From the NCBI GenBank assembly GCA_002423105.1, contig DIUT01000010.1:1-41267 (forward strand): a stretch of 41,267 bases of DNA, written 5' to 3'. The notes under the pieces are model-generated. The model did no database searches. It saw only the letters and a list, made by a program, of their open reading frames with translations, and was not told the DNA's origin. A program made the position numbers and the translations under genes. Shown piece by piece: positions 1 through 7,601 of the stretch. Origin of the DNA: Geobacter sp. UBA6151. Its GTDB lineage: Bacteria > Desulfobacterota > Desulfuromonadia > Geobacterales > Pseudopelobacteraceae. The stretch's first letter is position 1, and the number at the start of each line of letters is the position of its first letter.

Positions 1-114
1 CGCCTGCAGTTGAAGAAGCTGAACGCCCAGTTAAGCGAACTGACCAAGGAGCAGGCCGACTACATCGGTGTGCCGGTGGAAGGACCGTACAAGTCTGAGC
101 ATTACCGCTACTAG
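1..114 (+). CDS. ahcY: S-adenosylhomocysteine hydrolase, C-terminal end (partial)
   Basis: Only the last 37 codons lie in the window; the gene starts upstream. The reading frame open from base 1 ends in a tail of the form LTKEQADYIGVPVEGPYK followed by HYRY and a TAG stop. This C-terminus, with its Lys and Tyr that reach into the neighbouring subunit's NAD site, is characteristic of adenosylhomocysteinase. The enzyme splits S-adenosylhomocysteine into adenosine and homocysteine in the methyl cycle, which links it to the methionine synthase encoded at 20567-24022. A strong terminator follows at once, so this is the last gene of its transcript. Identity is confident although the fragment is short. 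Confidence 0.9.
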   Translation, partial: RLQLKKLNAQLSELTKEQADYIGVPVEGPYKSEHYRY

Positions 115-141
115 ACTGCTCTGGTGCCATACTTAAATATT

Positions 142-172
142 CGGGGCAGATTCAAAAAGTCTGCCCCGTTTT
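142..172 (+). terminator. Rho-independent terminator after ahcY
   Basis: A 9-bp perfect stem (CGGGGCAGA / TCTGCCCCG) with a 9-base loop is followed by TTTT. It lies 27 bases after the ahcY stop and before the next start at 201. Confidence 0.85.
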
Positions 173-200
173 GCATTGCACCACACCCTGAGGTGAAGCC

Positions 201-455
201 ATGAACTGCCGCACCAACTGTGCCGCCTGCTGCATTGCCCCCTCCATCTCCTCTCCCATACCGGGCATGCCCGGCGGTAAACCGGCCGGGGTCCGCTGTG
301 TGCAGTTGACGCCGGACAATCAATGCCGTATCTTCGGACAGGCAGATCGCCCCGCAGTCTGTAGCGGCCTGCAGCCTCACCGGGAGATGTGCGGAGATAG
401 CGCAGAAGAAGCATTTGAACAGCTTTCAGCATGGGAACTGATGACAAAACCGTAA
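201..455 (+). CDS. YkgJ-family cysteine-cluster protein
   Basis: An 84-residue protein with the YkgJ (CxxCxxCC-type) zinc/iron-chelating pattern: N-terminal CRTNCAACC, then SSPIPGMPGGKPAG, CVQL, CRIFG, RPAVC and a final MC. These cysteines probably bind a metal or Fe-S cluster. No reaction is established for the family, and the short E. coli YkgJ type is of similar size. The start is supported by GAGGTG about 7 bases upstream. The next gene begins 19 bases after its stop, so the two are probably co-transcribed. The family call is confident; the function is unknown. Confidence 0.8.
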   Translation: MNCRTNCAACCIAPSISSPIPGMPGGKPAGVRCVQLTPDNQCRIFGQADRPAVCSGLQPHREMCGDSAEEAFEQLSAWELMTKP

Positions 456-474
456 TAGATAACGAGGTCGTAAC

Positions 475-816
475 ATGGCAAAAGAACTGTATGTCGGGCA
501 CCTGCCCTATGAAGCAACCCAGGATGACCTGCGCCGCCTGTTCAGCGTGGCAGGCACCGTAACCTCGGTGCATATCATCACTGATCCGGCCAGCGGAAAA
601 TCCAAGGGATGCGGCTATGTCCGGATGGCCTCGGAAGAGGAGCTTCAAGAAGCCATCGAGTGTCTTGATGGCGCGATGATGGAGAACCGGGTGATTACGG
701 TCAGTATTGCCAATCCGCAGAAACAGGCGCCAAAACATGCTCCCGGAGCATCCCGCAATACAAAGCCCGGCTCACGCAGGGCACGGGCACAGCAGAAGTC
801 AACGCAGAAACCCTGA
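475..816 (+). CDS. Single-RRM RNA-binding protein
   Basis: A 113-residue protein made of one RNA recognition motif (about residues 3-80) and a basic, Arg/Lys/Gln-rich disordered tail. RNP2 is visible as LYVGHL (residues 5-10) and RNP1 as KGCGYVRM (about residues 44-51), where the usual first aromatic of RNP1 is Cys. This is the layout of the small glycine-poor bacterial RRM proteins of cyanobacteria and deltaproteobacteria, which bind single-stranded RNA and are often cold-responsive. A GAGG box precedes the ATG. Its stop lies 16 bases before the next gene. RNA targets cannot be read from the sequence. Confidence 0.85.
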   Translation: MAKELYVGHLPYEATQDDLRRLFSVAGTVTSVHIITDPASGKSKGCGYVRMASEEELQEAIECLDGAMMENRVITVSIANPQKQAPKHAPGASRNTKPGSRRARAQQKSTQKP

Positions 817-832
817 TACAGGAGGCAGCGAT

Positions 833-1597
833 ATGGAGAGCTTTGAACAATTTCTGGCAACGGTAAAAGAAACGGTTAATCCTGCTACCCAGCCGGTGGG
901 CCTCTCCATTGTGCGGGATGCCGCCCTTGTAGAAGGGAAGAAGATCAGGGTCAAGGGCCAGCGTCTGGCCGTCTGCCAACAGATCGCCTACAGCAGGATG
1001 TACGGCTGGTCTACCTGGGCAGACCAACAAACCGCCCACTGTGTGCTGGGGGCGGCCTGCGCCGGATTGATCGCACCGCCGTCACGGGTGCTGGATGGCT
1101 CGGTCAATACGGGGATCTACCAGAAGGATCAGGCTGCGGCCGCAGCCATGCAGCAGCAGATGCCCCGCCTGCCGGTGGGGACTGTCGGTCTGCTGACTTA
1201 CCCACTGGCCCGTCCGCTGGAGGGGATTACGCCGGACCTGGTGGTGCTCTATCTGAATTCAGCCCAGACGATGCGGTTGATACAAGCCTTTCTCTATCAT
1301 CAGGGAGGTGAGTTTGTGATGAAAAGCTCAGGCGATGCCGGGGTCTGTTCCCGGGCCGTGGCCCAGGTCTATCTGACCGGAGAACCCACGGTGGAGATCC
1401 CCTGCATGGGGGACCGGCGTTTTGCCATGACGCAGGATTTTGAGTTGTGCGTGGGCATTCCGGTCTCCTGGCTGGAGCGGACCACTGAGGGACTGGCTGC
1501 CACCCACAAGGCTGGCATCCGTTATCCGGTGCCGTTCCAGATTCCGTCAGGCTGCGACCTGCCGCCCGACTACATTACCGCCGGGGATGATCTTTGA
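833..1597 (+). CDS. DUF169 domain protein
   Basis: 254 residues if started at the ATG at 833, which has a clear GGAGG 8 bases upstream; the open frame runs further back through the RRM gene but has no ribosome site there. The sequence has the marks of DUF169: PVGLSIV near the N-terminus, a CQQ..Y.RMYGW...AD segment, a central CVLGAA, and the C-terminal segment around VEIPCMGDRRFAMTQDFEL. Proteins of this family have several conserved cysteines and no established reaction. The next gene starts 2 bases after its stop. I cannot assign a function; linkage to the acyl-ACP thioesterase downstream is the only functional hint. Confidence 0.75.
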   Translation: MESFEQFLATVKETVNPATQPVGLSIVRDAALVEGKKIRVKGQRLAVCQQIAYSRMYGWSTWADQQTAHCVLGAACAGLIAPPSRVLDGSVNTGIYQKDQAAAAAMQQQMPRLPVGTVGLLTYPLARPLEGITPDLVVLYLNSAQTMRLIQAFLYHQGGEFVMKSSGDAGVCSRAVAQVYLTGEPTVEIPCMGDRRFAMTQDFELCVGIPVSWLERTTEGLAATHKAGIRYPVPFQIPSGCDLPPDYITAGDDL

Positions 1598-1599
1598 CC

Positions 1600-1920
1600 A
1601 TGTCCCTTGATGCATTTCTGCTGCCGCTTTTTGTGTTCAATATGGTGCTGGTGCTGGTGGATGCCTCGGTGGGCTATCATCTGGCTCCGCAGTTTTTTCG
1701 CATTACCGGTGGCGACCCAGAAAGCGCCGGATCGGGTATCCGTAGTATCCGCCGTACCCTGACCCTGGTGGTAACCCTCTACATGTTCTTCAATTGTCTT
1801 TCCTACTTTCGCCAGGACAGCACCATGCTGGTAATCGTCATGCTCCTGGTGGCGGCTGATCTGGGCGGACAGCTCTACATCCGCTATCGCACCCGTCATC
1901 AGGACAACAACCATGAGTGA
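1600..1920 (+). CDS. Small integral membrane protein, unknown
   Basis: A 106-residue hydrophobic protein with about three transmembrane stretches (roughly residues 4-22, 52-70 and 74-92) and a polar C-terminal tail. The ATG at 1600 is chosen over an in-frame TTG at 1594 that overlaps the preceding stop. It starts 2 bases after the DUF169 gene and its last codons overlap the start of the thioesterase gene (ATG at 1913), so it is translationally coupled on both sides. I do not recognise the family. The coupling suggests it acts with one of its neighbours, for example as a membrane anchor or transporter subunit, but nothing in the sequence proves that. Confidence 0.6.
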   Translation: MSLDAFLLPLFVFNMVLVLVDASVGYHLAPQFFRITGGDPESAGSGIRSIRRTLTLVVTLYMFFNCLSYFRQDSTMLVIVMLLVAADLGGQLYIRYRTRHQDNNHE

Positions 1921-2665
1921 ACCGCTGTTTACCCGCAGTCTGGAAGTGCGCTACCACGAAGCTGACCCACAGGGTGCCGTGCGCTTGGCCGTACTTTTAG
2001 CCTATTTGCAGGATGTTGCAGCGGAACATGCGCTGCAGCTGGGGGTTGCCGTCAAGGATCTGCGCAAGCTGGGGCTTACCTGGGTGTTGTCGCGGTTGCA
2101 TCTGCGGATGGACCGGCTGCCCCGTTGCGGTGAGCAGGTTGGCATCAAAACCTGGCCGGTTAACCGTGAGGGGATTTTTTCAGTCAGGGATTTTGAACTG
2201 TTGAACAGTGCGGGAGAGAAAACCGGTTGCGCCACCACTTCCTGGGCTGTACTGGACCTGCAAAGTCGGCGTCCGGTGCGGATTGAAACCCATCTTCCCG
2301 GCTATCCGCTGCATCCGGTCAGGGCGCTGGACGATCCCTTTGCAGCGATTCCCGCGCCTGCCACCTTCGAGACGGAGCTGCGGCTACCGGTTCTGCGTGC
2401 TGACCTTGACCTGAACAACCATGTCAACAACACCATCTATGCCGGCTGGGCTCTGGAAGCAGCGCCGGAACGGGTCGCCGGGTATGCTGTGCCGGTTTCA
2501 GTTGAGATCAACTTCCGGGCCGAAGCCCATTATGGCGATACGGTCATCTCCCGTTGCGCTGTGCAGCAAAGCGGTTCGCACCCCTGTCTGCTGCACCGGA
2601 TCGAGCATGCCGATGATGGCAGGGAGCTGGCCCGACTGCGGACCTGCTGGAACTTTCTGTCCTGA
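1913..2665 (+). CDS. Acyl-ACP thioesterase (FatA/FatB type)
   Basis: 250 residues with two hot-dog halves, as in bacterial acyl-ACP thioesterases (PF01643). The N-terminal half holds the substrate-pocket segment with HEADPQGAVR and LAYLQDVAAEHA, and a WVLSRLHLRMDRLP strand-helix region. The C-terminal half carries the catalytic-type block LDLNNHVNNTIYAGWALEA, with Asn and His in the positions used for catalysis. The enzyme would hydrolyse acyl-ACP to free fatty acid in the cytoplasm. Its start overlaps the end of the small membrane protein gene by 8 bases. Specificity for chain length cannot be told. The stop at 2665 abuts a relic receiver domain on the other strand. Confidence 0.85.
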   Translation: MSEPLFTRSLEVRYHEADPQGAVRLAVLLAYLQDVAAEHALQLGVAVKDLRKLGLTWVLSRLHLRMDRLPRCGEQVGIKTWPVNREGIFSVRDFELLNSAGEKTGCATTSWAVLDLQSRRPVRIETHLPGYPLHPVRALDDPFAAIPAPATFETELRLPVLRADLDLNNHVNNTIYAGWALEAAPERVAGYAVPVSVEINFRAEAHYGDTVISRCAVQQSGSHPCLLHRIEHADDGRELARLRTCWNFLS

Positions 2666-2898
2666 TCGGTTGTCATTCTCTGCCCCTCCGTCACCCTTTG
2701 CAACTCCCGTGACAACAACTCAATATCCACCGGTTTTGAAACATAGCCGTCAAACCCCTCAGCCAGTAGCCGTTTCCGGTCGCCTTGCAGGGCATGGGCA
2801 GTCAGGGCGATGATCGGGGTGGGCAAATCAATCCCGCTGGTCATTCGTGTTGCTGCAATACCAGCCAGTACCGGCATTTATATATCCATGAGGTTGCC
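2664..2898 (-). pseudogene. Relic of a response-regulator receiver (REC) domain
   Basis: On the minus strand the reading NLMDI-stop-MPVLAGIAATR continues into IIALTAHALQGD, LLAEGFDGYVSKPVDIELL. This is the second half of a REC domain: the phospho-acceptor Asp (in LMD), the switch Thr (LTAH) and the conserved Lys (SKP) are all present. The expected Gln codon of the DIQMP motif is TAA (2878-2880), so the frame is broken, and the first half of the domain is absent: the sequence meets the end of the Fe-S oxidoreductase gene at 2903. It looks like the 3' end of a hybrid histidine kinase or response regulator left after a deletion. The exact 3' limit is uncertain because the frame runs on into the antisense of the thioesterase gene. 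Confidence 0.75.
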
Positions 2899-2902
2899 CG
2901 TG

Positions 2903-4891
2903 TCAGGCGGGGGGAGGCGGACGCAGTACTGCTTCTGCCAGTACCTCTGCTATGTCCTTGACCCGTACCTGCTCGTCCTGCCGCAGGTCCTTCAGGCCAT
3001 CCTCGAACATGGTCAGGCAGTAGGGGCAGGCGGTGCAGACCGTGTCCGGCTGCTGCTGTAGCGCCTCTTTTACCCGTACCAGATTGATCCGTTCTCCGGT
3101 GAACTCCTCCATCCACATGCGGCCTCCACCGGCGCCGCAGCAGAAGCCGTTTTCACGGTTGCGCTCCATTTCCTTCGGGGCAGTGCCCACAGCCAGTGCC
3201 AGCGCCTCCCGCGGTTCATCGTAGATGCCGTTATGGCGGCCCAGGTAGCAGGAGTCGTGATAGAGCAGGCTGCCCAGCTCTTTTGCCTGGCGGGGCAGGG
3301 TCAGGCGTCCATCCTGCACCAGATGCAGCAGCAGTTGGCTGTGATGGATGACCTCCAGTTTGATGCCATACTGGCGGTAGTCATTCTTGAGGGTGGTGAG
3401 ACAGTGCGGGCACTGGACAATAACTTTTTTGACGCCCTGTTCCTTGAAAAGGGCGACGTTCTGGGTTGCCAACTTGTCAAAGACGAACTCGTTGCCAAGA
3501 CGCCGCAAGCTGTCGCCGCAGCACAGTTCATCCTTGCCCAGAATTCCCCAGCTGACGTTCGCCTTGTCCAGCAGCTGGGCAAGGGCCAGGGTTACCTGCT
3601 TGGCGCGGGAGTCAAAGGAGCCAGCGCAGCCTACATAGAAAAGATATTCGGTCGTGCCCGCTTCAAAGGGGCGTTCGCCCAAGAGGGTTGCCCATTTGCC
3701 CCGTTCGGAAGGGGCAATGCCCCAGGGGTTGCTGCGGCCTTCCATATTTTCGAACAGATTGAGCAGTTCTTCGGGGAATTTGGATTCCATCTCCACCAGA
3801 TGGCGGCGTAGCGGAATCAGTTTGGGCATTTGCTCGATAAAGACCGGACAGGATTCCAGGCAGGCGCCACAGGTGGTACAGGCCCAGATAGCCTCTTCGC
3901 TGATGCTGCCAGCTCCCTCGCCGATCAGTGGCTGTAGCGGGGCATTCCCCTGTTTGAGGCTGGAGCCGTTCTTGAGCAGATTCAGTTTCAGGTTGTGGAT
4001 GACCTGACGCGGATTCAGGGGTTTGCCGGTGGCGTGGGCCGGGCAGTCATTCTGGCAGCGGCCGCATTCCGTGCAGGAGAAAGCATCCAGCAACTCCTTC
4101 CAGGTGTAAGCATCGGCCCGATCTATGCCGAAGCGGTTGCCTGCCGTGAACTGCTCCTTTTCCGGTAGCGCCGGTTGTTCCAGGCGACGCAGGAAGATAT
4201 TGGGAATGGCGGTGATGATATGGAAGTGCTTGCTTAAAGGCAGCAGGTTCATAAACAGCAGCAGGACCAGGGCGTGAACCCACCAGGAAAGATCATGGAT
4301 CAGTTTGCTCTGCTCCACAGGGATGTACGGCACAAACCAGCCGGATATCGGCAGCAGCTCCCGGGCAATCTGTTGTGTCGTCGGGGGCATGGCGCTGATT
4401 TTGGCGGCGTTGACGCCAAAGCTGGCCAGCATCAGTACCGCTATCAGCATGAGAATAAAAAATGCCTCAAAGGTACGGGCTTCCGGATAGGGTGGGGCCA
4501 CGGCGCGGCGGATCGCCGCAGCTGTTACTGCGGCCAGGGTTATCAACGATACGGCATCGATGATCTGCAGCACCGGACCGAACAGACCGTCGGGCAGGCT
4601 GCTGAAACTGATGGCAGGAAAGAGGCCGTGCAGCAAAAATTCCGCATTGGCAACCATCAGGACCAGGAAGCACCAGAAAATGGCCAGATGAATCAGGCCG
4701 GACGGTTTGGCCAGCACCCGCCGTTGAGCAAAGGCATAGGCCAGGGTATCGCCAATCCGTTGGCCTATATCATGCAGCCGGTTATCGGTACGTCCCAGTG
4801 CGGTCAGGGAAAGGCGCTTCCAGCAGCTCCAGAGGAACAGGGCTGTGGCTGCGATGAAGATCGGAGCGAAAATGCTAGGAGTCGGTGTCAT
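2903..4891 (-). CDS. Membrane Fe-S oxidoreductase (Etf:quinone oxidoreductase, HdrD-like)
   Basis: 662 residues. The N-terminal third has about five to six transmembrane helices of the nitrate-reductase gamma type, with His residues (for example 68, 200, 206, 222, 224) that could hold b hemes. Then come two 4Fe-4S motifs (Cys 273/276/279/283 and 338/341/344/348) and two CCG domains (YVGCAGSFDS... and HDSCYLGRH...CCGAGGGRMW) as in heterodisulfide reductase HdrD. It sits directly downstream of etfA and etfB, the arrangement of the membrane Etf:menaquinone oxidoreductases (EMO) known from Geobacter and syntrophs. It would pass electrons from reduced Etf to quinone. The ATG at 4891 with GAGGTAT upstream is preferred over one 11 codons earlier that lies in a repeat. 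Confidence 0.85.
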   Translation of the reverse strand: MTPTPSIFAPIFIAATALFLWSCWKRLSLTALGRTDNRLHDIGQRIGDTLAYAFAQRRVLAKPSGLIHLAIFWCFLVLMVANAEFLLHGLFPAISFSSLPDGLFGPVLQIIDAVSLITLAAVTAAAIRRAVAPPYPEARTFEAFFILMLIAVLMLASFGVNAAKISAMPPTTQQIARELLPISGWFVPYIPVEQSKLIHDLSWWVHALVLLLFMNLLPLSKHFHIITAIPNIFLRRLEQPALPEKEQFTAGNRFGIDRADAYTWKELLDAFSCTECGRCQNDCPAHATGKPLNPRQVIHNLKLNLLKNGSSLKQGNAPLQPLIGEGAGSISEEAIWACTTCGACLESCPVFIEQMPKLIPLRRHLVEMESKFPEELLNLFENMEGRSNPWGIAPSERGKWATLLGERPFEAGTTEYLFYVGCAGSFDSRAKQVTLALAQLLDKANVSWGILGKDELCCGDSLRRLGNEFVFDKLATQNVALFKEQGVKKVIVQCPHCLTTLKNDYRQYGIKLEVIHHSQLLLHLVQDGRLTLPRQAKELGSLLYHDSCYLGRHNGIYDEPREALALAVGTAPKEMERNRENGFCCGAGGGRMWMEEFTGERINLVRVKEALQQQPDTVCTACPYCLTMFEDGLKDLRQDEQVRVKDIAEVLAEAVLRPPPPA

Positions 4892-4899
4892 ATATACCT

Positions 4900-4977
4900 C
4901 AGAGGGGCAAGGGTCATGGGTCAAGGGTCAAAGGGCGCAACGATCTGGTTTTACTTGCCCCTTGCCCCTTGACCCTG
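4900..4977 (-). repeat. Inverted heptamer repeats between etfA and the oxidoreductase gene
   Basis: The left arm (about 4902-4933, plus strand) has tandem heptamers of the type GGGTCAA/GGGTCAT. The right arm (about 4953-4976) has the complementary heptamers CTTGCCC and CTTGACC. The arms can pair into a GC-rich hairpin around a loop at 4934-4952. The right arm lies inside etfA and encodes its last residues (GQGARGK). Confidence 0.75.
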
Positions 4978-6300
4978 TTTTTTCAGTTCGCGGATTTTCC
5001 GTGTCAGTTCCGGCACCACCTGAAACAGGTCGCCCACGATACCGTAATGGGCCACCTCAAAGATCGGGGCCTCTTTATCGCGGTTGATGGCGATGATCAG
5101 GTCTGCGTCCTGCATGCCGACCAGATGCTGGATGGCGCCGGAAATGCCGCAGGCAATGTATATCTTGGGCCGGACGGTCTTGCCGGTTTGCCCAACCTGA
5201 CGGTCGTGGGGCATCCAGCCGGCGTCCACTGCGGAACGTGATGCGCCGACAACGGCACCCAATTCGTCGGCCAGTTCCTTGAGCAGAGCGAAGTTGTCCG
5301 GCCCCATCATGCCCCTGCCGCCTGATATGATGAATTCAGCGCCACCGATGTCGACCTTGTGTTTGCTATCACCGTCCCGGATCACTTCGAGTACCTTGGC
5401 CAGCACCTGCTCTTCAGGAATGCTGAAATGAACCTTGATGATTTCGCCATCTGCTCCGGCCAGCGGTTCCGGCATCTGCATGACGTGCGGACGGACCGTG
5501 GACATTTGCGGGCGGTATTTGTCACACATAATAGTGGCCATGATATTGCCGCCAAAGGCCGGCCGGGTCTGCATCAGGTTGCGCTTGTCGTCAATGTCCA
5601 GTCCGGTGCAGTCGGCCGTCAGTCCGGTACCCACTTTGGTGGCCACTGCGCCGGCCAGGTCGCGGCCCATGCCGGTGGCCCCCATCAGGATCACTTCCGG
5701 TTTGTACTGCTCGATCAAGTGGCACATTGCTTCAAGGTAGGACTGGGTGCGGTAGTTAGCATACACCGCAGCGTCCAGCAGATAAGCCTTGGTAGCCCCA
5801 TAGCTGAATGCCTCCCGGCAGAGATGCTCTGCCTGGTGGCCGATGACGACCGCTGACAGCTCGACCCCCAGTTTGGAGGCCAGTTCCCGGCCCTTGCCCA
5901 AAAGCTCCCAGGAAACCTTTGCCGCCTCGCCGTCTTCCTGTTCAACAAAAACCCAGACGCCGCGATATGCCGCCTGCATCTGTGCCAGAGCGGCTGCTTC
6001 CGGGTCCTCTTCCTCCGCTGCCTGAACGGTGCCGGAGCGGTCAAGCGCGGCCAGCAGAGCCAGCTCTTCAGGGGTAAAGACCATTTCCAGCGCACTTGCC
6101 GGACAGACTTTGACGCACTTGAGACAGCCGATACATTTCTCGGCATCGATAATCGGCTCACCGGCATCATTCATGCTGACGCAGTTGACCGGACAGGAGC
6201 TCTCGCAGCGGGCCCCGCAGGCGATACATTTTCCTGGCAGCAGTTGTGCGCGGCCGCGGGGGCGTTTCGGTTTCGGTTGGTTCGGTTTTGATTCTGACAT
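4951..6300 (-). CDS. etfA: Electron transfer flavoprotein alpha subunit with N-terminal ferredoxin domain
   Basis: 449 residues from the ATG at 6300, which has GAGGG just upstream; an in-frame TTG four codons earlier is less likely. Residues 22-75 form a ferredoxin-like domain with Cys 25/28/32/36 plus Cys 40, and Cys 56/59/62/66. The Etf alpha/beta domain follows, and the C-terminal FAD-binding domain has GASRSAVDAGWMPHDRQVGQTG, YIACGISGAIQH and NRD. With EtfB it forms the soluble carrier that takes electrons from acyl-CoA dehydrogenases; the extra clusters suggest wiring to the Fe-S oxidoreductase encoded next. The last seven residues derive from an intergenic-type repeat and are probably not functional. 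Confidence 0.93.
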   Translation of the reverse strand: MSESKPNQPKPKRPRGRAQLLPGKCIACGARCESSCPVNCVSMNDAGEPIIDAEKCIGCLKCVKVCPASALEMVFTPEELALLAALDRSGTVQAAEEEDPEAAALAQMQAAYRGVWVFVEQEDGEAAKVSWELLGKGRELASKLGVELSAVVIGHQAEHLCREAFSYGATKAYLLDAAVYANYRTQSYLEAMCHLIEQYKPEVILMGATGMGRDLAGAVATKVGTGLTADCTGLDIDDKRNLMQTRPAFGGNIMATIMCDKYRPQMSTVRPHVMQMPEPLAGADGEIIKVHFSIPEEQVLAKVLEVIRDGDSKHKVDIGGAEFIISGGRGMMGPDNFALLKELADELGAVVGASRSAVDAGWMPHDRQVGQTGKTVRPKIYIACGISGAIQHLVGMQDADLIIAINRDKEAPIFEVAHYGIVGDLFQVVPELTRKIRELKKQGQGARGK

Positions 6301-6314
6301 TGTATCCCTCAAAG

Positions 6315-6394
6315 TAGAGGGTCCGGGGTCCAGGGTCCAGAAGGCGAGAGTCTAATGTACTCCATACCTTGACTGGTCCCTGGCCCCTGGCCCC
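6315..6394 (-). repeat. Inverted heptamer repeats between etfB and etfA
   Basis: The left arm (about 6317-6340) is a run of GGGTCCG/GGGTCCA heptamers; the right arm (about 6373-6394) is the complementary CTGGTCC/CTGGCCC series. The two arms are inverted around about 32 bases. The design is the same as in the next gap at 4900-4977 but the heptamer differs in sequence. It fills the whole etfB-etfA gap apart from the ribosome site. Confidence 0.75.
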
Positions 6395-7210
6395 TTAAAG
6401 TGGCAGCAGATCTTTTTCCAGTAGTTTGTCCATCAGCAGTTGCACCGCTCCTGATGGATCGTTAATGCCGTCTCCCAGTAGTTCTCCCTTGTCCCGCTCA
6501 GGAGAGAAAATTTTGGAAACCCAGGTGGGCGACCCTTTCAGGCCGACGGTTCCGGTGTCCAGCTTCAATATCTCGTTGTTCCATACTTCCACCTGTGCGG
6601 TTGCAGCGGCGAGACGCATCGGCACCGTAGGGTAACGGGGACGGTTGATTTCGCGCACAACGGTCAGCATGGCGGGCAGCGGTGCAGCAACCCGCTCGTG
6701 CCGCCCTTCCAGCTTGCGGCTCACCACCAGTCTCCGTGTGGCAAGGTCAAGCTCCTCTACCTTGTCCACCAGGGTCAGTTGCTGATACCCCAGCCGTACC
6801 GCAATTCCCGGTCCCACCTGGGCAGTATCGCCATCAATGGTCTGTTTGCCGCAGATTACCAGCCCCACCGGTTCGACGGTGTCGTTCAGTCGCTGTATGG
6901 CGCTGGCCAGCACCTTGCTGGTGGCCAGGGTGTCGGCACCGCCAAAACAGCGGTCTGACAACAGGATCGCCCGGTCAACACCGGCTGAAAGCGCCTTGCG
7001 CAGGGTGGCCTCGGCATTGGGCGGGCCCATGGACAGTACCGCCACGCGGCAGCCAAAGCGGTCTTTCAGTTGCAAGGCCGCTTCAAGGGCATGGGTGTCG
7101 TAGGGGTTCATGATAAACGGGATGCCCTCGCGCACCAGGGTGTTGGTAATCGGATCGATCTTGACCTGGGTTGTGTCGGGAACTTGTTTGATGCAGGCAA
7201 CAATCAGCAT
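6395..7210 (-). CDS. etfB: Electron transfer flavoprotein beta subunit
   Basis: 271 residues, the usual EtfB size. Family marks are the N-terminal VACIKQVPDTTQVKID, NPYDTHALEAALQLKD, the AMP/FAD-proximal LSMGPPNAEATLRKALSAGVDRAILLSDRCFGGADTLATS and the later GKQTIDGDTAQVGP and PAMLTVVREINRPRYPT recognition-loop region. It is the first gene of a minus-strand operon etfB-etfA-oxidoreductase. The 391-bp region upstream is shared with the divergent gdhA and must hold the etf promoter, though I could not place one with confidence. EtfAB has no catalytic substrate of its own but ferries electrons. Confidence 0.95.
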   Translation of the reverse strand: MLIVACIKQVPDTTQVKIDPITNTLVREGIPFIMNPYDTHALEAALQLKDRFGCRVAVLSMGPPNAEATLRKALSAGVDRAILLSDRCFGGADTLATSKVLASAIQRLNDTVEPVGLVICGKQTIDGDTAQVGPGIAVRLGYQQLTLVDKVEELDLATRRLVVSRKLEGRHERVAAPLPAMLTVVREINRPRYPTVPMRLAAATAQVEVWNNEILKLDTGTVGLKGSPTWVSKIFSPERDKGELLGDGINDPSGAVQLLMDKLLEKDLLPL

Positions 7211-7473
7211 GGTTAATAAACCTCTTGGCGTAAGTGCCTATTAATAAGGCATTTGAAGGCCTGTGTTGTTTCGGCCCGTAAGAACGACGATACATACCCC
7301 ATCAGGCAAAAAGATGCAATTACCCAATCCTGTAAAATTGCGTAATTAGTTCACGTATCCGTCATGATCAGTGTTAAAAATTAACGCCACTACGAATAGA
7401 AAAAACACTCTTTATGGACCCATTTTATCCCGATTTAAATTGTTTGAGTGAAATTATTGCCCAGCTAAAGTGC

Positions 7474-7484
7474 CCAATAATTGG
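7474..7484. promoter_or_regulatory. Palindrome upstream of the gdhA promoter, possible activator site
   Basis: CCAATAATTGG is a perfect 11-base palindrome, set in TGCCCAATAATTGGTC, about 46 bases upstream of the -24 element. This loosely recalls the NtrC-type TGCACC-N5-GGTGCA dyad. Binding by an enhancer-binding protein is inference. Confidence 0.35.
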
Positions 7485-7529
7485 TCTTTTGCAAAAAAAA
7501 CATGCATTTCTTGAGAGTGACGATCTGGC

Positions 7530-7547
7530 TTGGCCTGTAAATTGCTT
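7530..7547 (+). promoter_or_regulatory. Sigma-54 (-24/-12) promoter of gdhA
   Basis: TTGGCctgtaaaTTGCTT fits the sigma-54 consensus TTGGCACN5TTGCW: the GG and GC doublets are separated by exactly 10 bases. Transcription would start near 7557, about 45 bases before the gdhA start. The match lacks the A of GGCAC (CC instead of AC). Confidence 0.6.
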
Positions 7548-7601
7548 AAATTTTAGACGCCCGTCGGGGTACCCATCTTTTATTACCATCAAGGAGGCAG
7601 C

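Noticed and set aside
3233..3811. Long open frame on the plus strand
   Set aside because: It lies wholly inside the minus-strand Fe-S oxidoreductase gene; the antisense frame shows no family motif, whereas the minus-strand frame has intact CCG and ferredoxin motifs.
7211..7413. Riboswitch or clear promoter for etfB
   Set aside because: AT-rich sequence with scattered short inverted words, but no hexamer pair at good spacing and no known riboswitch pattern.
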